DNA from: Flavobacterium pectinovorum | GTDB taxonomy: Bacteria > Bacteroidota > Bacteroidia > Flavobacteriales > Flavobacteriaceae | Assembly: GCF_006438875.1 (NCBI RefSeq) | Contig: NZ_RCZH01000007.1 | Location: 317,250-354,710 of the forward strand | Reading direction: 5' to 3' | DNA: 37,461 bases | Shown: positions 1 through 8,417 of the stretch, piece by piece | Position numbering within the stretch: the first letter of the stretch is position 1 | Layout: every line of letters begins with the position of its first letter | The notes under the pieces: generated by a model | What the model was told of the DNA's origin: nothing | What the model saw: the letters and a program-made list of their open reading frames with translations, nothing else | The model's database searches: none | Program-made: the position numbers and the translations under genes

Positions 1-681
1 ATTTTCGATTTGTAATTCTTTTGCTAAATCTTTCAGGAATTGCAATCGTGTTCCGTCACCAACGATAGTTAACGAAAAATCAATTCCTTTTTGGTTAAGA
101 ATTGCAAAAGCTTTCAAAATAGAATCGTGACGATATTCCGGTTGCAAAGAACGTGTTACAATTGCCTCAATTTTATCCGAATTATTAATAGAAGGAGAAA
201 AAAGTGATAAATCAATACCTTTCGGGATAACCAAAACTTTGCTCATATCAACTCCAATTGCTTTCATAGAAATCGTCATAACCGGACCCCAAGCATGAAT
301 TAAATCGGCTTTTTTGAACGCGTGTTTCTGAATAATTTTCTTAAGAGGAAGTAAAACAGAACCGTCCGGCCATAAATCAGTTCTGCCTTGTTGAGCAATT
401 GCAATTGGATGCATTCCTGAAATAGCAGCAAGAAAACCGTAACTGGTTGTTCTTTCGGCGATAATCATATCCGGTTTTTCTCGTCGGATTGTTTTTCGAA
501 TAGAAGTAGGAGAGAAGGCATATTCTAATATTCGCTTGAATCTGTTGAGTTTTGAATTGTTTGGAGTTTGAAGTTCCCAAGTGCAGATTTCAAAATCGCC
601 AAATTCTTTCAAACCTTTCATCCAAGTGATAGCGTCGGCGCGATAAGATTCTCCCAGAAAAAGTATTTTTCTTTTTTTCAT
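1..681 (-). CDS. Glycosyltransferase, GT4-like (3' end outside the window)
   Basis: The minus-strand reading frame is open from an ATG at 681 to the window edge (227 codons, no stop), so the C-terminal part is missing. It begins MKKRKILFLGESYRAD and continues with features of GT-B glycosyltransferases: an N-terminal Rossmann-like half, a segment reading KADLIHAWGPV, then VIPKGIDLSLFSP, which resembles the hinge before the C-terminal donor-binding half of GT4 enzymes, and AIVTRSLQPEYRHD followed by LTIVGDGTRL. This suggests a cytoplasmic enzyme that adds a sugar from a nucleotide-sugar donor to a surface polysaccharide or glycolipid. The acceptor cannot be told. The conserved EX7E motif would lie beyond the window, so the family call rests on the N-terminal and hinge segments. 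A palindromic element lies just upstream. Confidence 0.75.
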   Translation of the reverse strand, partial: MKKRKILFLGESYRADAITWMKGLKEFGDFEICTWELQTPNNSKLNRFKRILEYAFSPTSIRKTIRREKPDMIIAERTTSYGFLAAISGMHPIAIAQQGRTDLWPDGSVLLPLKKIIQKHAFKKADLIHAWGPVMTISMKAIGVDMSKVLVIPKGIDLSLFSPSINNSDKIEAIVTRSLQPEYRHDSILKAFAILNQKGIDFSLTIVGDGTRLQFLKDLAKELQIEN

Positions 682-702
682 TCGGCAAACATAAATTTTT
701 TT

Positions 703-805
703 GCCACGAATTACACGAATTTCCACGAATTTTTATTGTTTGGCTTTGAGAAAGTTTAAACTTTGTTAAAGCTTTTAATAGGTGAAAATTAGTGTAATTC
801 GTGGC
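703..805. repeat. Intergenic palindrome, 'GCCACGAATT' family
   Basis: Perfect 14-bp arms GCCACGAATTACAC (703-716) and GTGTAATTCGTGGC (792-805) flank an AT-rich centre. Outer T-rich runs adjoin both ends. The same arm sequence recurs at 2286-2548, 10551-10608 and in four units at 33303-33866, so this is a dispersed repeat family. It fills the gap between the glycosyltransferase start and the stop of the next gene. Confidence 0.8.
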
Positions 806-817
806 TACCTTTTTTTT

Positions 818-1495
818 CTAAAATTCGTCAGTATCTAAAGCGCGATTGATAAATTCATTTAATGGTTTTAATGCGATTAGTTTTTTGCTCATTTTGGCAA
901 CGAAGTCTTTCTGAGTCACTTCAGAAATATCATATTTTTGAGTTGCAGTAAAACTTTTCAATTTTAAAAATTCAATTGCAGGATGTTCTTTTTCGTAACC
1001 TCTTGGCGGATTTTTAAGCGAATTAGTTTCGTTTACATCCAGACTTCCAAATTCTTTTTTGAATTCTTTATTGGTTATAATAGCTTCCAGATCATCATGG
1101 AAAAAAGCAATTTCTTTACGGACTTTCTTTAAATCCGGAGCTTCAGGCGAATAAAATCCACCGGCGATAAAACTGGCGCCTTTTTCGATATGAACATAAT
1201 ATCCGGCACGATTTAAGCCTTTCGTTCCGCAAGACATCCAAACTCCAAGATGTGCTTTGTAAGGAGATTTGTCTTTAGAAAACCGAATGTCACGATTGAT
1301 TCTGAAAATACAATTTTTAACTTCCAATAATTCTAATGAAGGATCAAGTGGTTTCATCACATCCAGAAAATCGCTGACCAATTGATGGTAATCTTTCTTG
1401 AAAACCTCGTATCTTTTTTTATTATCCTGAAACCAATCTCTGTTGTTGTTCTTTTTTAAATCGTCTAAAAATTGCAATGATTCTTTCGTTAGCAT
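818..1495 (-). CDS. DUF2461 family protein
   Basis: This 225-residue soluble protein has no signal peptide or membrane segment. It matches my recollection of the DUF2461 (TIGR02453) family: an N-terminal FLDDLKKNNNRDWFQDNKKRYE segment, the central RINRDIRFSKDKSPYKAHLG stretch and a GYYVHIEKGASFIAGGFY region. The length fits the family (about 210-230 residues). The biochemical function of the family is unknown to me. It lies 10 bp downstream of the rhodanese-thioredoxin gene in the same direction, so the two are probably co-transcribed. Confidence 0.85.
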   Translation of the reverse strand: MLTKESLQFLDDLKKNNNRDWFQDNKKRYEVFKKDYHQLVSDFLDVMKPLDPSLELLEVKNCIFRINRDIRFSKDKSPYKAHLGVWMSCGTKGLNRAGYYVHIEKGASFIAGGFYSPEAPDLKKVRKEIAFFHDDLEAIITNKEFKKEFGSLDVNETNSLKNPPRGYEKEHPAIEFLKLKSFTATQKYDISEVTQKDFVAKMSKKLIALKPLNEFINRALDTDEF

Positions 1496-1505
1496 ATTTG
1501 ATATA

Positions 1506-2204
1506 TTATTGCAGTTGTTTTTTTAAGTCTTCTTCGCTGATGTAACCGATCAATTTTTTTTGTACCGCTTTGTTTTCGTATAAAACCATAGTAGGAAGCT
1601 GCTCAATTTTCATTTGAGTTGCCAGAGTTTTGTTTTTATCCACATCAATTCTAATGATTACCACTTTATCGGCCATTTCTTTCTGCATTTTTAAAAGATA
1701 CGGTTCCATTTGTTTGCACGGACCACACCATTCCGCATAGAAATCAACCAGAACTTTTTTGTCAGAAGTTAATAAATCATTGAAATCATTCATTGTCATT
1801 CCTACCTGAGCTGTTGAAGGAGTTGATAATCCTTCTGCATTCCATTTCATGATTCCGCCTTCTAATTCATAAACGTTGGTAAACCCCAATTCATTTAGTT
1901 TTGCAGCAGCTTTTTTACTTCTTCCGCCACTTAAACAATAAACAAAAACAGGTTTCGATTTGTCGTAAGTTGCTACTTTTTCGGCAAAACCTTCGCCGTT
2001 CCAGTTTACATTTGCGGCATTGTCAATATGCTCTGATTCAAATTCTTCAGGAGTTCGAACGTCCAATATCTGAGGATTCTCGGTTGTTTTAATTTTTTCT
2101 GCAAAATCTTTCGGAGCAATTTCCTTAAAAGAATTGTCTTTCTTTTCGTTACAGGAAAATAATACAACGGAAACTATTAGTAATAAAATTTTAGGAAATT
2201 TCAT
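1506..2204 (-). CDS. Rhodanese-thioredoxin fusion lipoprotein
   Basis: The protein has 232 residues. Residues 1-17 form a lipoprotein signal ending in LFSC, with Cys18 as the likely lipidated residue. Residues about 25-125 form a rhodanese domain with the active-site loop VYCLSGGRS (Cys90). Residues about 135-232 form a thioredoxin domain with WCGPCK (Cys160 and Cys163) and a cis-Pro segment QLPTMVLY. Both catalytic centres are intact. The likely place of action is the periplasmic face of a membrane, handling sulfane sulfur or disulfides; substrates are unknown. It is followed after 10 bp by the DUF2461 gene. The lipobox has Phe at -2, which is less usual, so lipidation is probable rather than certain. 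Confidence 0.9.
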   Translation of the reverse strand: MKFPKILLLIVSVVLFSCNEKKDNSFKEIAPKDFAEKIKTTENPQILDVRTPEEFESEHIDNAANVNWNGEGFAEKVATYDKSKPVFVYCLSGGRSKKAAAKLNELGFTNVYELEGGIMKWNAEGLSTPSTAQVGMTMNDFNDLLTSDKKVLVDFYAEWCGPCKQMEPYLLKMQKEMADKVVIIRIDVDKNKTLATQMKIEQLPTMVLYENKAVQKKLIGYISEEDLKKQLQ

Positions 2205-2285
2205 AAGAGTGAATTTTAAAAATAGAATTGCTAAAGTAGTGATTTTTCAATTTTTGAGTTCATAATAGAAAGTGAAAAAAAATGG

Positions 2286-2548
2286 TTTGCCACGAATTTC
2301 TCATTTAAAGCGAATACTCGCATTTTTGTCATTCCGAGGAACGAGGAATCTCCGCAAGAAACTCCTCAGGCAAAATCGCCAATCTTTGTCGAGCTACTTA
2401 CGGAGATTCCTCGTTCCTCGGAATGACAATATTGAGTTTACTTTGCTTCAAAGCATTCTAAAAACATAAAATCCGTTTAATCCGTAAAATCTGTGGCTAA
2501 TATTTCAAACAAAGTAAATTCGGGGAAATTCGTGAAATTTGTGGCAAA
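2286..2548. repeat. Nested intergenic palindromic element
   Basis: This 263-bp stretch fills most of the 348-bp gap between the thioredoxin fusion gene and recF. The outer arms are TTTGCCACGAATTTC (2286-2300) and GAAATTTGTGGCAAA (2534-2548), with one mismatch. Inside sits a separate perfect 29-bp inverted repeat (2326-2354 and 2401-2429, listed separately). A short open frame crosses the repeat but shows no protein-like composition. I see no gene here. Confidence 0.75.
2326..2429. repeat. 29-bp perfect inverted repeat with 46-bp loop
   Basis: The left arm (2326-2354) starts TTGTCATTCCGAGGAACG and the right arm (2401-2429) is its exact reverse complement. The arms are richer in GC than the surroundings. 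The arrangement resembles the small palindromic mobile repeats (REP or MITE type) common between genes in Bacteroidota. It is nested in another repeat family, which suggests stepwise insertion. No flanking target duplication was evident. Confidence 0.85.
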
Positions 2549-2552
2549 ATAA

Positions 2553-3635
2553 CTACCCCAAATTAAACATCTTATAACTCTGATGTGTCGATTTCACAAT
2601 CGCTTCGGTACGTTCCGGATGTGTGTCCGAAATAAAAAGCTGACCAAAAGTTTCGCTATTAACCATTTCGATTATTTTGGCAACGCGACTTTCGTCTAAT
2701 TTATCAAAAATATCATCAAATAATAACAACGGTTTTACGCCGCTTTGTTTCTTCAGAAATTCGAATTGAGCTAATTTCAAGGCAATCAAAAAAGATTTCT
2801 GCTGACCTTGAGAGCCAAATTTCTTTATCGGATGCGAATCAATCTCAAATGACAAATCGTCTTTATGAATTCCGACACTTGTGTATTGAAGCGCGCGATC
2901 TTTATTGATATGCTCTCGCAAAAGCGTCAGTAAATCTTTTTCGTATAAATTACTTTCATAGACCAATTGCACCGTTTCTTCAGATCCTGTTATGGTTTGA
3001 TGATGTACATTAAATATAGGTATAAACTGTTCCAGGAAATCTTTTCGTTTCTCAAAAATAGATTGCCCAAAACTATTCAGCTGCTCATTATATATAGATA
3101 AAGTATCATTGTCAAAAACATGATTCAGGGCAAAATACTTCAATAATGCATTTCGCTGCACAATCACTTTTTGATACTGAATAAGCTGGTGTAAATAAGT
3201 AGAGTCCAATTGTGAAATCACACTGTCCATAAATTTACGGCGTGTTTCGCTTCCTTCAACAATTAAATCACGATCTGCGGGAGAAATAATCACAAGCGGA
3301 ATAAATCCAATATGATCTGAAAATTTATCGTAAGCTTTTCCGTTTCTTTTTAAGATTTTCTTTTGTCCTTTTTTTAAACTGCAAACGATTTGTTCTATTC
3401 TGTCATTTTTTTCTAATTCGGCATCAATTACAAAAAACTCTTCTCCGTGTTTAATATTCTGAACCGCCAGCGGATTAAAATAACTTTTTCCGTAAGCCAA
3501 ATGATAAATTGCATCAAGCACATTGGTTTTTCCAATGCCGTTTTTGCCCACAAAGCAATTGATCTTGCGGTCAAAATCAAAACTGACTTCGGAGAAATTT
3601 TTATAATTGAATAAAGAAATTTTATTTAAATGCAT
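2553..3635 (-). CDS. recF: DNA replication and repair protein RecF
   Basis: This 360-residue protein is an SMC-like ABC ATPase that loads RecA at single-strand gaps with RecO and RecR. The Walker A motif GKNGIGKT is at residues 30-37. The signature segment FGSQGQQKS lies near residue 275, and a Walker B with D-loop, [12 protein letters not shown], follows. The N-terminus [14 protein letters not shown] is typical of RecF. The length is normal for the family. It is not next to dnaA or dnaN in this window, so the classical recF cluster is not preserved here. The gene points away from the TPR-ribH unit. Confidence 0.96.
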   Translation of the reverse strand: MHLNKISLFNYKNFSEVSFDFDRKINCFVGKNGIGKTNVLDAIYHLAYGKSYFNPLAVQNIKHGEEFFVIDAELEKNDRIEQIVCSLKKGQKKILKRNGKAYDKFSDHIGFIPLVIISPADRDLIVEGSETRRKFMDSVISQLDSTYLHQLIQYQKVIVQRNALLKYFALNHVFDNDTLSIYNEQLNSFGQSIFEKRKDFLEQFIPIFNVHHQTITGSEETVQLVYESNLYEKDLLTLLREHINKDRALQYTSVGIHKDDLSFEIDSHPIKKFGSQGQQKSFLIALKLAQFEFLKKQSGVKPLLLFDDIFDKLDESRVAKIIEMVNSETFGQLFISDTHPERTEAIVKSTHQSYKMFNLG

Positions 3636-3949
3636 TTTTTTGGAAACTCTAAGGGTAAAATCGGGTGTTTATAAATAGGACTTCGCTTCAGATTGAATGA
3701 TTTTTAAAGGATTTCTCTTGAAAAATATTTCTAATCTGTGAGAATCTGTGAGAATCTGTGGCGAAAATTATGCTCGCAGCTCCCGAAAAGCCCTGTTTTG
3801 AACAGTAAAAATTTAAGGGTGCAAATTATTGAAAATTATTGATATAATAGACTTTTAGGGCGTTGCAAGATGAATTATTTTCCCTTAAACACTAAAGATG
3901 GTACTGTTTAGTGAATTATTTTTTTAAAATGGATATAAATTTGCTTTTT
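3636..3949. other. Gap between recF and the TPR-protein promoter
   Basis: No gene is visible in this AT-rich stretch. It holds a 10-bp unit AATCTGTGAG in direct tandem at 3733-3752, followed by a third partial copy (AATCTGTGGC). This looks like a decayed piece of the palindromic repeat family seen elsewhere, where AATCTGTGGC is common. No clear recF promoter was identified. Confidence 0.5.
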
Positions 3950-3982
3950 TTTGCTTTAGTTTCAATAAAAATTTTATTTTTG
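3950..3982 (+). promoter_or_regulatory. Bacteroidota-type promoter of the TPR protein gene
   Basis: A TTTG at 3950-3953 and TATTTTTG at 3975-3982 match the -33 TTTG and -7 TAnnTTTG elements with a 21-bp spacer. The ATG lies 22 bp after the -7 element. This is the best constitutive-type promoter in the window and is a useful contrast with the four operator-linked promoters, which lack a well-placed -33. Confidence 0.8.
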
Positions 3983-4004
3983 CCGTTCACTAAATTAAAT
4001 TGAA

Positions 4005-4787
4005 ATGGCTACTTATAATAAAAGAGGATATAAAACACCAAAAGAAAAGGAAGTTAAAGATGTTGTTACAGAAGAACAACAAGTAATCATTGACGAGAAG
4101 GATAGTACAACAGCCGGTGTGTTCTCAAAATTAGATGAAACTGCTTCAAGAACTGAGGATTGGGTTGCTAAAAATCAAAAAATCATTATTGGTTTAGTTG
4201 CTGGTATTGCAGTTGCTACAATTGGATACTTGGCTTACCAAAAATTTATTGAAGCTCCAAAACAAAATGAAGCTGCAAGCGAAATGTTTGTTGCGCAACA
4301 AAATTTTGAAAAAGCGACAAATGGTGTAGCAAGCGATTCATTATATAAATTAGCTTTGAATGGTTCTGAAGGTAAATTCGGATTCGTTAAAATTGCTGAC
4401 GAATATTCTGGAACTGATGCAGGAAATTTAGCAAACTACTATGCAGGTATTGCTTCTTTGAACATTGGTAAATATGATGACGCTATTAAATACTTAGGGG
4501 AATTTAAGTCAAAAGAAGCTATCGTTGGAGCTTTGGCAATTGGTGCGATTGGAGATGCTTATTCTCAAAAGAACCAACAAAAAGAAGCTTTAGACTATTA
4601 TGTGAAAGCTGCTGAATCTAACAAAAATGATTTCACAACACCTCGTTTCTTATTAAAAGCAGGTAAAACAGCTTTGGCTTTAGGTCAAAAAGAAGATGCT
4701 ATTAAGTACTTAACAGATATTAAAGAAAACTACGATGCAACTCCAGAAGCAGCTTCTGTTGATGTATTGATTGGATTAGCGCAATAA
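4005..4787 (+). CDS. Membrane-anchored tetratricopeptide repeat protein
   Basis: This is a 260-residue protein. The N-terminal about 58 residues are charged and probably cytoplasmic. One membrane segment follows at about residues 59-79 (IIIGLVAGIAVATIGYLAY). Residues about 130-255 are helical repeats of TPR type, for example AGNLANYYAGIASLNIGKYDDAIKYL and ALDYYVKAAESNKNDF. The topology resembles YfgM-like proteins, which have a single anchor with periplasmic TPRs and act as protein-protein scaffolds in envelope quality control. Specific partners cannot be told. It precedes ribH by 100 bp, in an arrangement I recognise from other Flavobacteria. Confidence 0.85.
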   Translation: MATYNKRGYKTPKEKEVKDVVTEEQQVIIDEKDSTTAGVFSKLDETASRTEDWVAKNQKIIIGLVAGIAVATIGYLAYQKFIEAPKQNEAASEMFVAQQNFEKATNGVASDSLYKLALNGSEGKFGFVKIADEYSGTDAGNLANYYAGIASLNIGKYDDAIKYLGEFKSKEAIVGALAIGAIGDAYSQKNQQKEALDYYVKAAESNKNDFTTPRFLLKAGKTALALGQKEDAIKYLTDIKENYDATPEAASVDVLIGLAQ

Positions 4788-4887
4788 TTTTATTTATAGA
4801 GTTCAGATTTTAGATTTTAGATTTGTATTTTTACATTCGAAAATCTATTACCGATACCTGTCGGGATTAAAATCTTAAATATTAAAG

Positions 4888-5460
4888 ATGGCTACTGAAA
4901 ATAAAAATTTATCAGAATACGATAAAAACACGATCCCAAATGCGAAAGACTTTCGATTTGGGATTGTTGTTTCTGAGTGGAACGAAACCATAACAGAAGG
5001 GCTTTACAATGGTGCTTTTGATGCGTTAATTGATTGTGATGTGCCACAACAGCAAATTATCCGTTGGAATGTTCCTGGGAGTTTTGAGCTGATTTATGGT
5101 GCAAAGAAAATGTTACAGACGCAAAATGTAGATGCGGTTATTGTAATTGGATGTGTAATCCAGGGACAAACCAAACATTTTGATTTTGTGTGTGAAGGTG
5201 TAACGCAGGGAATTAAAGATTTGAATGTTCAGACTGATATTCCGGTTATTTTTTGTGTTTTAACAGACAATAACATGCAGCAATCGATTGACAGAAGTGG
5301 AGGAGTTCACGGAAATAAAGGAACTGAAGCGGCAATTGCAGCAATAAAAATGGCATATATTCGTCAGCAAGCTTCAATGTCACATCCGTTTCATCAACCA
5401 TTATTGTCTTCAGGCGCGCTTCAGATAGAAGACAAGCCAATAACGATTGAAAAAGAATAA
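4888..5460 (+). CDS. ribH: 6,7-dimethyl-8-ribityllumazine synthase
   Basis: RibH condenses 5-amino-6-ribitylaminouracil with 3,4-dihydroxy-2-butanone 4-phosphate in riboflavin synthesis. Visible family landmarks are FGIVVSEWNE, VPGSFELIYGAKK, GCVIQGQTKHFDFV with the catalytic His97, and GGVHGNKGTEAA for phosphate binding. The protein has 190 residues, longer than the usual 150-160. The extra length is an N-terminal lead of about 20 residues and a C-terminal tail of about 25 after IRQQASM. The usual Arg in GxVIRG is Gln92 here. The riboflavin genes are not clustered; an intrinsic terminator follows. Confidence 0.95.
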   Translation: MATENKNLSEYDKNTIPNAKDFRFGIVVSEWNETITEGLYNGAFDALIDCDVPQQQIIRWNVPGSFELIYGAKKMLQTQNVDAVIVIGCVIQGQTKHFDFVCEGVTQGIKDLNVQTDIPVIFCVLTDNNMQQSIDRSGGVHGNKGTEAAIAAIKMAYIRQQASMSHPFHQPLLSSGALQIEDKPITIEKE

Positions 5461-5482
5461 AATATTTTTCTTCTAAAATATT

Positions 5483-5520
5483 AAAAACCTGTGCTGTGTA
5501 AAATAGTACAGGTTTTTTGT
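5483..5520 (+). terminator. Intrinsic terminator after ribH
   Basis: A perfect 10-bp stem, AAAAACCTGT (5483-5492) with ACAGGTTTTT (5508-5517), has a 15-base loop. The T-run continues beyond it. It sits 22 bp after the ribH stop. Confidence 0.85.
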
Positions 5521-5564
5521 TTTTTTTATGACAAGACTTATTCTAAAAGCCAACAGAAATTCAT

Positions 5565-5572
5565 TAAATTTG
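5565..5572 (+). promoter_or_regulatory. Candidate -7 element for mutL
   Basis: TAAATTTG matches TAnnTTTG and lies 64 bp before the mutL ATG. No TTG sits at the expected -33 distance, so this is only a candidate. The stretch to the start codon is AT-rich with short repeated TTAAAT and TTAGAT words. Confidence 0.45.
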
Positions 5573-5636
5573 TACACCTTGGTTTAGATTTTAAATCAAA
5601 AATCTTAAATCGTTAATCTACAATCTAAAATTTTAA

Positions 5637-7556
5637 ATGTCGAGTATAATTCAATTACTTCCTGATCACGTTGCTAATCAAATTGCTGCCGGAGAAGTGG
5701 TCCAAAGACCTGCTTCAGTTGTAAAAGAGCTATTGGAAAATGCTGTTGATGCAAAAGCAACTGATATTAAATTGATTATTAAAGACGCTGGAAAATCATT
5801 GGTTCAGGTGATTGATAATGGTATGGGAATGAACGTTACAGATGCTCGTTTGTGTTTTGAGCGTCATGCAACTTCAAAAATACGTCAGGCAGAAGATTTA
5901 TTCTCTCTTCATACCAAAGGGTTTCGTGGAGAGGCTTTGGCTTCTATTGCGGCAATTGCCCACATGGAAATGAAAACCAAACAAGATCAGGATGAACTTG
6001 GTACCCATATTATAATAGAAGGCAGTAAATTTGTTTCGCAAGAAGTCGCAGTTTTACCAAAAGGAACTTCGTTTGCGGTTAAAAATTTGTTTTTTAATAT
6101 TCCCGCTCGTCGTAATTTCTTAAAATCAGATACCGTTGAATTTCGTCATGTAATGGATGAGTTTCAGCGTGTAGCATTGGCACACCCTAATATTCACTTT
6201 ACATTCTACCATAACGGAAGCGAAATGTATAATTTGCCCGCGGCAGGTTATCGTCAGCGAATTGTTGGGATAATGTCCGGTAAAACCAACGAAAAATTGG
6301 TTCCCGTTAATGAAGATACCGAGATTATAAATGTTCAGGGATTTGTTTGTAAACCTGAATTTGCCAAGAAAAACAGAGGAGAGCAATTCTTTTTTGTAAA
6401 CGATCGTTTCATAAAAAGTGGTTATTTGCATCACGCAGTAATGGCAGCTTACGACGGACTTTTGAAAGACGGTTCACAACCCAGTTATTTCCTGTATTTG
6501 CAAGTTCCGCCAAACACGATTGATATTAATATTCATCCGACCAAAACAGAAATTAAGTTTGATGATGAACAGGCTTTGTACGCTATTCTAAGAGCTTCGA
6601 TTAAACATAGTTTAGGACAGTTTAATGTAGCGCCGGTTTTGGATTTTGATCGCGATGCAAATTTGGATACACCCTATCATTATAAAGATTTAGAAGCTGA
6701 AACACCAACGATTCAGGTTGATGGAACTTTTAATCCGTTTACGGATGATAAAACAAATCAGCATTATTCGAAAGCAAGTTCGGGATCTGGTTCAGGATCA
6801 AGTTCTGGTGCAAGCTATAGTTCCGGATCAAATTCATATTCAGGAGGATATTCCAAACGAGTAGAACCAACCGCAAGTTGGGAAAGTTTGTATGTAGGTT
6901 TGGAAACTGAAAGTATCGAAAGTTCGCCTTTTACATTTGAAAACGAAGAAGTAACATCATCATTATTTAATGATAATGAGATAGAACAAGCGAGTCAGGG
7001 AACCTACCAAATTCATAAAAAATATATAGTTTCGCCAATAAAATCAGGAATGGTTATTGTCGATCAGCAACGGGCACATCAACGTATTTTATATGAACAA
7101 TTTTTGTTGAATATGACTGTTAATCAAGCATCAAGCCAGCAATTATTGTTTCCTTTAGATTTGTTTTATTCTTCAGATGAAATGACATTAATCGAAGAAT
7201 TAAAGCCTTCATTAGAAACAACGGGTTTTGTTTTTGAAGAAGCAAAAACGGATCATATTGTTATTTCCGGAATTCCGGTAAATATCACAGAAAGTGAAGT
7301 TTCTCTTGTAATCGAGCAATTATTGACAGATTTGCAAGACGGAATTCCAGCCAGCAGTTACAGTCAGAATGATACAATTGCGAAATCTATGGCAAAAAGT
7401 TTAGCGGTTAAAACCGGATCTTATTTAACCGAAAAAGAACAAGATAATTTGGTAAATGGTTTGTTTGCCTGTAAAGACCCAAATATTTCACCTTTTCAAA
7501 AACCTACATTCATCACCATGCGTGTTGAAGATATAGATAAAAAGTTTGCCTTATGA
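5637..7556 (+). CDS. mutL: DNA mismatch repair protein MutL
   Basis: MutL couples MutS mismatch recognition to strand removal. The N-terminal GHKL ATPase is intact: KELLENAVDA with catalytic Glu31 and Asn35, VIDNGMGM, and TKGFRGEALASI. A linker of about 30 Ser/Gly-rich residues lies near residues 380-408. The C-terminal dimerisation domain follows. In that domain the metal-binding endonuclease motif DQHA(X)2E(X)4E is changed to DQQRAHQRILYE (residues 476-487), and the usual CPHGRPT segment reads SPFQKPT (618-624), so nuclease activity is doubtful. The length of 639 residues is normal. The stop overlaps the start of the following rhomboid gene (ATGA), so the two are translationally linked. Confidence 0.96.
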   Translation: MSSIIQLLPDHVANQIAAGEVVQRPASVVKELLENAVDAKATDIKLIIKDAGKSLVQVIDNGMGMNVTDARLCFERHATSKIRQAEDLFSLHTKGFRGEALASIAAIAHMEMKTKQDQDELGTHIIIEGSKFVSQEVAVLPKGTSFAVKNLFFNIPARRNFLKSDTVEFRHVMDEFQRVALAHPNIHFTFYHNGSEMYNLPAAGYRQRIVGIMSGKTNEKLVPVNEDTEIINVQGFVCKPEFAKKNRGEQFFFVNDRFIKSGYLHHAVMAAYDGLLKDGSQPSYFLYLQVPPNTIDINIHPTKTEIKFDDEQALYAILRASIKHSLGQFNVAPVLDFDRDANLDTPYHYKDLEAETPTIQVDGTFNPFTDDKTNQHYSKASSGSGSGSSSGASYSSGSNSYSGGYSKRVEPTASWESLYVGLETESIESSPFTFENEEVTSSLFNDNEIEQASQGTYQIHKKYIVSPIKSGMVIVDQQRAHQRILYEQFLLNMTVNQASSQQLLFPLDLFYSSDEMTLIEELKPSLETTGFVFEEAKTDHIVISGIPVNITESEVSLVIEQLLTDLQDGIPASSYSQNDTIAKSMAKSLAVKTGSYLTEKEQDNLVNGLFACKDPNISPFQKPTFITMRVEDIDKKFAL

Positions 7557-8374
7557 TGAAAATAACAGAAACTGTTAAACAGTTAATAATTATAAATGTT
7601 CTCTTTTTTATAGGAACGATGGCATTGGGTAATTTTTCGTCCTATAATCCTGCCTTCCGTATTTTTGCGCTTTATTATCCAGAGGATCAAAGTTTTCAAT
7701 TTTGGCAATTACTTACACATATGTTTATGCATGGTGGTTACATGCATATTTTGTTTAATATGTTCGCTTTGTATTCTTTCGGATCAGCTTTGGAGCATTT
7801 TTGGGGTGGTAAAAAGTTTCTATTTTTTTATATATCTTGTGGTTTAGGAGCGGCATTACTTCATACAGGGATAAATTATATTCAAATACATTCTCTTTTA
7901 GATTCAGTTTCAACTTTGGGGCTTTCAAAGGCTGACTTGCATTTGGTTTTAAATATGGATTATAAATCTTTATTTGATGCAAGCGGGCATATGATTGAAG
8001 GTCCTATTAAGGCTGTTTTAGATAGAGCGCACTGTAATCAGGAGCAATTTGGCATTTTAACGGAAGCAGCAGCAATTTCTCAGGGAACTGTTGTTGGAGC
8101 TTCAGGTGCAATTTATGGATTACTTACTGCTTTTGCGTTTATGTTTCCAAATGCTGAGTTGGGTATAATGTTTATACCTATTCCAATTAAAGCAAAGTAT
8201 TTTGTTCCGGGTATTTTAGCTGTCGATTTATTTTTAGGATTTAAAGGAAGTTCTTTATTTGGAAGCGGTGGTACTGGAATAGCGCATTTTGCTCATATTG
8301 GTGGCGCACTAACTGGGTATTTGATGATGTTGTATTGGAAAAAAAATCAGTTTAATCAAAATCGTTGGAATTAA
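7553..8374 (+). CDS. Rhomboid intramembrane serine protease (first of two)
   Basis: This is a 273-residue polytopic membrane protein. It carries the rhomboid landmarks HMFMHGGYMHILFNM in the L1 and TM2 region, GASGAIYG with catalytic Ser184, and HFAHIGGALTG with catalytic His248. Rhomboids cleave membrane proteins within the bilayer; the substrate is unknown. Between TM3 and TM4 there is an insertion of about 70 polar residues (about 110-178, including a DYKSLFDASGHMIEGPIK stretch) that compact rhomboids lack. The ATG overlaps the mutL stop by 4 bp. A second ATG directly follows the first, so the start may be one codon later. Confidence 0.93.
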   Translation: MMKITETVKQLIIINVLFFIGTMALGNFSSYNPAFRIFALYYPEDQSFQFWQLLTHMFMHGGYMHILFNMFALYSFGSALEHFWGGKKFLFFYISCGLGAALLHTGINYIQIHSLLDSVSTLGLSKADLHLVLNMDYKSLFDASGHMIEGPIKAVLDRAHCNQEQFGILTEAAAISQGTVVGASGAIYGLLTAFAFMFPNAELGIMFIPIPIKAKYFVPGILAVDLFLGFKGSSLFGSGGTGIAHFAHIGGALTGYLMMLYWKKNQFNQNRWN

Positions 8375-8417
8375 TTTTTAACTTTAATATAAAAAATAAA
8401 AACTAAAGAAAGCTTTT

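Noticed and set aside
2272..2469. Small open reading frame of 65 codons on the plus strand
   Set aside because: It runs through the 29-bp inverted repeat and its loop. The translated sequence follows the palindrome and has no protein-like features.
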